64,000 nucleotides of DNA from Mesorhizobium sp. C432A (lineage in GTDB: Bacteria; Pseudomonadota; Alphaproteobacteria; Rhizobiales; Rhizobiaceae). Both the position numbers and the translations under genes were made by a program. The notes beneath the pieces were generated by a model. That model was given only the letters and a program-made list of their open reading frames with translations, did no database searches and was not told where the DNA came from. Positions 60,228 to 64,000 of the stretch are shown here, piece by piece. Every line of letters starts with the position of its first letter. Positions within the stretch are counted from its first letter, which is position 1. The DNA is taken from assembly GCF_030323145.1 (NCBI RefSeq), contig NZ_CP100470.1:2211001-2275000 (forward strand), given 5' to 3'.

Positions 60228-60919
60228 ACGATGAGGCGCTTCAGCGCCAACATGCGAACCAACACGTACGTTCGCAGTGGGCCTGGTCCCGGCCTTCGCA
60301 CCGAGGTCTCACATGTCAGCTTGCGTGCTGGGTACCCAAGCAGCAGAGGGTCTGCTGTCGGCCGAAAATCTGCCGGTCAGCAATGCGCCCCACGCCGGTC
60401 AAAGAGGCCTTGCCGCCGTTCCTCCATAAGCAGACATTGCAGACCTACAAGGACATCGCTTTTACGCCCGAAGCGCCGCTTGGGTTGGTCCTTCAGTGAC
60501 CTGGCGGCCCAAGGGCGTCGTCCTCCACCGCCCGCCCTGGTCCGCAACTCACCGTTGCCAGCGGCTCTGCTCCTGGCCTTCCCGCGATGACCGAGCGGGT
60601 AGTGAAACATCATGGTCAAGCCTGAAAAGCAAGGTCCAACCTAGCCGCCTTTCCAGGCCTGCGTCATCATCGTCCAGCAGTTCAGGATCCTGCGTGCGCC
60701 AGCCGGGTCCGTCGGGTCGGCCGGCCGCACAGTTTTTTTCATCCCGCTGGAACATTGGCGAAGGAATGCAGTTGGTGTCGCTGCAGATGCCGCCGCGTGG
60801 TGCCTGTGGCGATTGGTGGCAACACCTGATCGGCCGCCGCTCCTTTACGAGGCGGCTTAGCGTGTGAGCCAATCCTGCAGCAAAGGCCTAGGGATTGGAA
60901 CGGCCAACAGGAGGCAGTC
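60228..60919. other. 692-base region without a supported gene
   Basis: No frame combines a ribosome site with convincing protein character. One short frame, 60383-60499 (38 residues, MRPTPVKEALPPFLHKQTLQ and onward), has reasonable composition but no clear start signal. The composition is less GC-rich in codon third positions than flanking genes, so this may be decayed coding sequence. The promoter of the 60920 gene should lie at its right end. Confidence 0.4.
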
Positions 60920-61354
60920 ATGAAGCACCAGACACTCGATCAACTCCAGTCAGTCGCGGACATCAGTCCACTATCGCCGGCTCTGCTGGCTACAAGGACG
61001 CAACGGATAGAGCGGTGGGCGGAACTGCTCTATCGAAATCCGACGCGCTCCCTTGTGGCTCTCACCGGGACTGAGCATCTGCATCCCTCTGTCCGCGGAG
61101 AAGCGCGCGCGGTCGGATCGGCGATCAGTGTCGCCTTTGACGATCCACTGCTGCGTGCATCGGGCATGCAATCGGATACCTACGGGGAAGCCAGACGCTT
61201 CTTCGAACTCTCCGATTGGCAGTTGCATGAGATCGTCTGCAGTTGCCACACCGGCGCCACCATGCAGGCTGGCTGGGCCGCCGGGCGTGTCCGCAGGGTC
61301 CTCAATGGGAGCAAGATATTGGCTTGGCTGAGAAAAGGATTCATGCCGCACTGA
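60920..61354 (+). CDS. hypothetical protein
   Basis: 144 residues; AGGAGGC eight bases before ATG 60920 supports the start. Soluble and helical, with LATRTQRIERWAELLYRNPT, LRASGMQSDTYGEARRFFEL and a CSCHTGATMQAGWAAGRVRR segment with two Cys. The C-terminus WLRKGFMPH is compact. No family recognised; flanked by gene-poor DNA on both sides. Confidence 0.65.
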   Translation: MKHQTLDQLQSVADISPLSPALLATRTQRIERWAELLYRNPTRSLVALTGTEHLHPSVRGEARAVGSAISVAFDDPLLRASGMQSDTYGEARRFFELSDWQLHEIVCSCHTGATMQAGWAAGRVRRVLNGSKILAWLRKGFMPH

Positions 61355-61763
61355 GACACAGCGCTTGCGCCTGAAGAAGCATGCAGGCTCCAGCAGAGAT
61401 TGCGTCGGCTCCGCGAAGGCATGGCTGACCTCAATGGAGTAGGGCGGCCGAGTTGCTTGCGACTTCAGAAATGACGTTCACCATTGCTTAGTGGACCTCG
61501 TCAGGGTGATCGGCAAGTTCGTGAATAGCGAGTACCAGCGCCAGTTTCGACCAACCGGTCGGCAGCGCCCTCGTGACCAAGCGGGGTTACTTATCCTCGG
61601 TGCGTCACATGTGCGCTTCGTCAGCGGTATAGCCTGCCAATCCCTCCACAGCCGTTTTGACGCTGCGAAAAGCTCGAGGCGTGAGGGGGCAATTTAACCG
61701 AGGAATCCCGAAAACGGACCTTCCGCTTTCGGCCCCGAAATTGAAATCCGAGGCACCCCGCCA
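61355..61763. other. 409-base region without a supported gene
   Basis: Only weak frames on either strand. A minus-strand segment near 61490-61590 reads LVTRALPTGWSKLALVLAIH without a start or stop context that would make it a gene; it may be a remnant. Nothing else stands out. Confidence 0.35.
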
Positions 61764-62576
61764 TCACCCCGGAAAGATCGTAAACCCGCCATCGACGCGG
61801 AGCACCTGCCCATTGATAAATCGTGCGCGGGGGCCGGCTAGAAAGGCCACCGCCTCGGCGATCTCCTCCGGCTCGGCATAGCGGTTCAGCGACTTCTTGC
61901 TCGAATCCATGCGCTCCGGATCGACCGTGCGGGTCGCCTGGAAGCGTGCCGTCTTCGTGGCGCCTGGGCTGACCGCGTTGATGCGCACGCCGTCGTCGAT
62001 CAGTTCCTTGGCGAGACAGCGCGTGTAATGCACGACCGCGGCCTTCAAGGTGGAGTAAACGACCTCGGGCGAGCAGCCGAGATGTGCCGCCGCGGAGGCG
62101 ATGTTGATGACGGAGCCGCCGCCGCGCTGCTTCATCGGCGGCAAGAAGGCCTGGCAGACCAGCATCGTGCCGATCAGATTGTTCTCGGTGAGCACGCGGA
62201 TGTCGTCCAGTTCGATGTCGAGGGCGTTGTTCGGGTTCGGCTTGCCGCCCTTGGCGCCGATGTCGCCGCCGGCGCAATTGACCAGCACATGGACGTCGCC
62301 GAGATCGGCCTCGATCCTGCGCTTCATCTCGGCCACCGCCTTCTGGTCGCCAATGTTGCCGGTCACCGACGTGACCTTCGTGCCGTGCCGCTTCAGGCGC
62401 TCGACCACTTCGCCGAGATTGGCGAACTCGCCGTATTTGGCCGGCGCCGTTTCGTCCATGTCGTGGATCGCGACATTGGCGCCGAGTTCCGCCAGGCGCT
62501 CGGCCATCACGCGGCCGAGGCCACGGCCGGAGCCGGTTACGAAGGCGGTCAGTCCATCGAGTTCACGTGCCGTCAT
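61764..62576 (-). CDS. SDR family oxidoreductase
   Basis: 270 residues. Cofactor motif TGSGRGLGRVMAERLAELGA near 15, NCAGG near 86 (VLVNCAGGDIGAKGG), Ser region INIASAAAHLG and YSTLKAAVVHYTRCLAKELI with the Tyr-x3-Lys pair. ATG overlaps the stop of the upstream TIM-barrel gene by one base (TGATG). Third gene of the right-hand operon and probably a sugar-acid or polyol dehydrogenase. Confidence 0.92.
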   Translation of the reverse strand: MTARELDGLTAFVTGSGRGLGRVMAERLAELGANVAIHDMDETAPAKYGEFANLGEVVERLKRHGTKVTSVTGNIGDQKAVAEMKRRIEADLGDVHVLVNCAGGDIGAKGGKPNPNNALDIELDDIRVLTENNLIGTMLVCQAFLPPMKQRGGGSVINIASAAAHLGCSPEVVYSTLKAAVVHYTRCLAKELIDDGVRINAVSPGATKTARFQATRTVDPERMDSSKKSLNRYAEPEEIAEAVAFLAGPRARFINGQVLRVDGGFTIFPG

Positions 62577-63598
62577 CAGATCTTCTCCATCAAACCAAAT
62601 TTGCGCATGTTGGCCGCGCTGCGCCGGATCATGTCGAGCTCATAGGAAATCAGTGAGACGTCGTCTTCGCGCTCCCAGGGCGTGCGGGTGTCGGCATCGT
62701 CGGGCAGCCGGTTGCGCTGGGCTGCCGCCAGGCAGGCGGCAAACTCGCGCGCCGTCTTCGGGGGATAGCCTCGCCACCAGTCGTCGCTGAGATAGCGGAC
62801 ATGCCGGGCCTCCAAGGCGCCCGGTTCGAGAACGGCGGTCATGCGATCGTGGTGCTGGCCAAGAATGGCGAACAGCTCGGCAAACGGCACCGCACCGTCG
62901 CCGATGGCACAACGGATCAGCCGATAGCCTTCGGTCGTGAACTGCACGCGGTAGTCCTTGAGGTGGACATGGCGGACATAGGGGGCGATCACCTTCGTAA
63001 AATCGAGCGGCGCTTCGCCGACCGGGAACGTGTTGCCGGTGTCGAAGGTGACGCCCACACTGTCACCACCTAGCGCGCAGAATTCGACGAGTTCCCGGCT
63101 GGTGAAGTCCTGGTGGTTTTCGATCGCAAGGACATACCCTTCGGCATTCGCGCGGGGACCCCATTCCACCAATCGCTCTCGAATGATGCCGACGTACTCG
63201 CTCCATTTTTCGCCGGCGGCGTTGCGGTCTCCGCAGAGAATGGGCGTCAGCGCCGTCCGGATGATTTTGGCCTTGAGCAGGCGCGCGGCCCGAAACGCAT
63301 CGTCGAGCGGTTCGCCCACCAGCAGGCCGCCGCTGACGACCGGCGTGATGCCAAGGCCGGCGAGCCGTTCGCGCAGCGCGATCACCGCGTCGTCGGAAAG
63401 CTCGCTCAGCCATGGCACCCAGATCTCCAGCACGCGCGCGCCGAGTTCGGTCGCGAGCGCGATGAAACCTTCGAGCCCCGCTGGCTGCGGATTGGCGCGT
63501 GGCGTGCCGCGGCCCTGGAGGCCGAGATGATAGGTCAGGCCGTAGGGGTTCAGGCCGACCTCGAGCATGAAGCGATCCTTTGAGTCAGGTGTCGTCAT
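62576..63598 (-). CDS. sugar phosphate isomerase/epimerase-like TIM-barrel protein
   Basis: 340 residues from ATG 63598, which overlaps the stop of the upstream SDR (ATGA); an internal ATG at 63568 begins the conserved part (MLEVGLNPYGLTYHLG). Xylose-isomerase-like barrel features: YVLAIENHQDFTSRELVEFC (metal Glu), VTFDTGNTFPVGEAPLDFTK (metal Asp), RHVHLKDYRVQF (His-Lys-Asp) and MTAVLEPGALEARHVRYL (last Glu). Works with the flanking SDRs in a carbohydrate pathway. Confidence 0.9.
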   Translation of the reverse strand: MTTPDSKDRFMLEVGLNPYGLTYHLGLQGRGTPRANPQPAGLEGFIALATELGARVLEIWVPWLSELSDDAVIALRERLAGLGITPVVSGGLLVGEPLDDAFRAARLLKAKIIRTALTPILCGDRNAAGEKWSEYVGIIRERLVEWGPRANAEGYVLAIENHQDFTSRELVEFCALGGDSVGVTFDTGNTFPVGEAPLDFTKVIAPYVRHVHLKDYRVQFTTEGYRLIRCAIGDGAVPFAELFAILGQHHDRMTAVLEPGALEARHVRYLSDDWWRGYPPKTAREFAACLAAAQRNRLPDDADTRTPWEREDDVSLISYELDMIRRSAANMRKFGLMEKI

Positions 63599-64000
63599 CT
63601 CAGGCCGGCATCCACGGTGATCGACTGCTTGGTGATCATGCGGCTGTCGTCGGCGGCGAGGAACAGCACCGTGCGCGCGATCTCCTCGCCGAGCAGAACC
63701 TTGCGGATCACCTGGCGCTGCACGACCTGATCGACCGAACCTTGGGTCTTGTACCAAAGCTCCCGCTGCCGGTCGGTGATGACGGCGCCCGGCTCGATGG
63801 CGTTGACGCGGATGTTGTCGGGGCCAAACGCCCGCGCCAGCGCGAAGGTCAGCCCGACCACCGCAGCCTTGGCCGCCGCATAGGGCGCCATCTCTGATGC
63901 GCCGAAACGCCAGGCGATCGAGGAAAAATTGACGATCGAACCAAAGCCCAATTCCTGCATGTGCGGATGCACGGCCTGGGCGGCAAAGAAGTGGTGCCTG
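63595..64000 (-). CDS. SDR family oxidoreductase, N-terminus beyond the window
   Basis: Partial: about 134 C-terminal residues are visible and the frame stays open to the window edge. Ser region GSIVNFSSIAWRFG, YAAAKAAVVGLTFALARAFG with Tyr-x3-Lys, and the usual SDR ending VLFLAADDSRMITKQSITVD. First visible gene of the overlapping SDR / TIM-barrel / SDR operon. Confidence 0.92.
   Translation of the reverse strand, partial: RHHFFAAQAVHPHMQELGFGSIVNFSSIAWRFGASEMAPYAAAKAAVVGLTFALARAFGPDNIRVNAIEPGAVITDRQRELWYKTQGSVDQVVQRQVIRKVLLGEEIARTVLFLAADDSRMITKQSITVDAGLR

Noticed and set aside
60377..60619. 80-residue minus-strand frame in the 60.2-60.9 kb gap
   Set aside because: No ribosome site and Arg/Gly-rich composition; treated as non-coding.

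Overview
The window is a GC-rich (roughly 63-65%) bacterial chromosome segment, most likely from a Rhizobiales member close to Mesorhizobium. The indications are an ExsH/PlyA-type glycanase next to PrsD/PrsE secretion genes, many ribose- and maltose-type sugar ABC importers, FadR/GntR and RpiR regulators, and rhizobial intergenic palindromes (14.5, 15.9, 18.7, 39.2 and 47.1 kb). The genus is an inference. No rRNA, tRNA, CRISPR array, integrase or transposase was seen.

Layout. 0.2-5.1 kb: unrelated single genes (NTF2-like, GST, HerA/DUF87-type ATPase, a secreted L,D-transpeptidase-like protein, SRPBCC). 5.5-10.05 kb: RTX/GH16 glycanase followed by its likely type I exporter PrsD-PrsE, then a convergent ParDE-type toxin-antitoxin with a clear operator. 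10.7-14.5 kb: GlxA-type regulator divergent from an M20 amidohydrolase, plus two small exported proteins. 14.8-25.4 kb: a polyol/sugar catabolic locus with a ribose-type ABC importer, TIM-barrel epimerase, mannitol-dehydrogenase-family enzyme, SDR, RpiR regulator and a divergent Gfo/Idh/MocA dehydrogenase; palindromes sit between the transporter genes. 25.9-35.6 kb: two maltose-type importers back to back, neither with an ATPase gene; the right-hand one continues into a tightly overlapped run of PIG-L-like hydrolase, ROK kinase, GntR/UTRA regulator and SIS isomerase, probably for an amino sugar or a modified sugar. 35.7-39.1 kb: rsgA, a decayed endonuclease/exonuclease/phosphatase remnant and a GMC oxidoreductase. 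39.4-44.1 kb: a second ribose-type importer. 44.2-52.9 kb: glyoxalase I, FAD-dependent 2-hydroxyacid dehydrogenase with FadR regulator, a frameshifted AraC-GyrI regulator, a low-GC two-gene cassette with a frameshifted DUF1828-type gene, a beta-hydroxyacid dehydrogenase with a divergent FadR regulator, and an aldo/keto reductase. 53.1-61.4 kb: PHB-depolymerase-like esterase and a run of small stress or envelope genes (YflT-like, DUF4142, DUF883-like, TetR with DUF308 protein, PilZ). 61.8-64.0 kb: an overlapping SDR / TIM-barrel / SDR operon cut by the window edge.

The best candidates for something new are the low-GC DUF1828 cassette (48.4-49.8 kb), the PIG-L-like enzyme whose active-site general base is replaced by Phe inside a sugar operon, the mannitol-dehydrogenase homologue with Gln in place of the catalytic His, and several readable operators: the ParD palindrome, paired TetR sites and FadR-type GGGTTGT sites.
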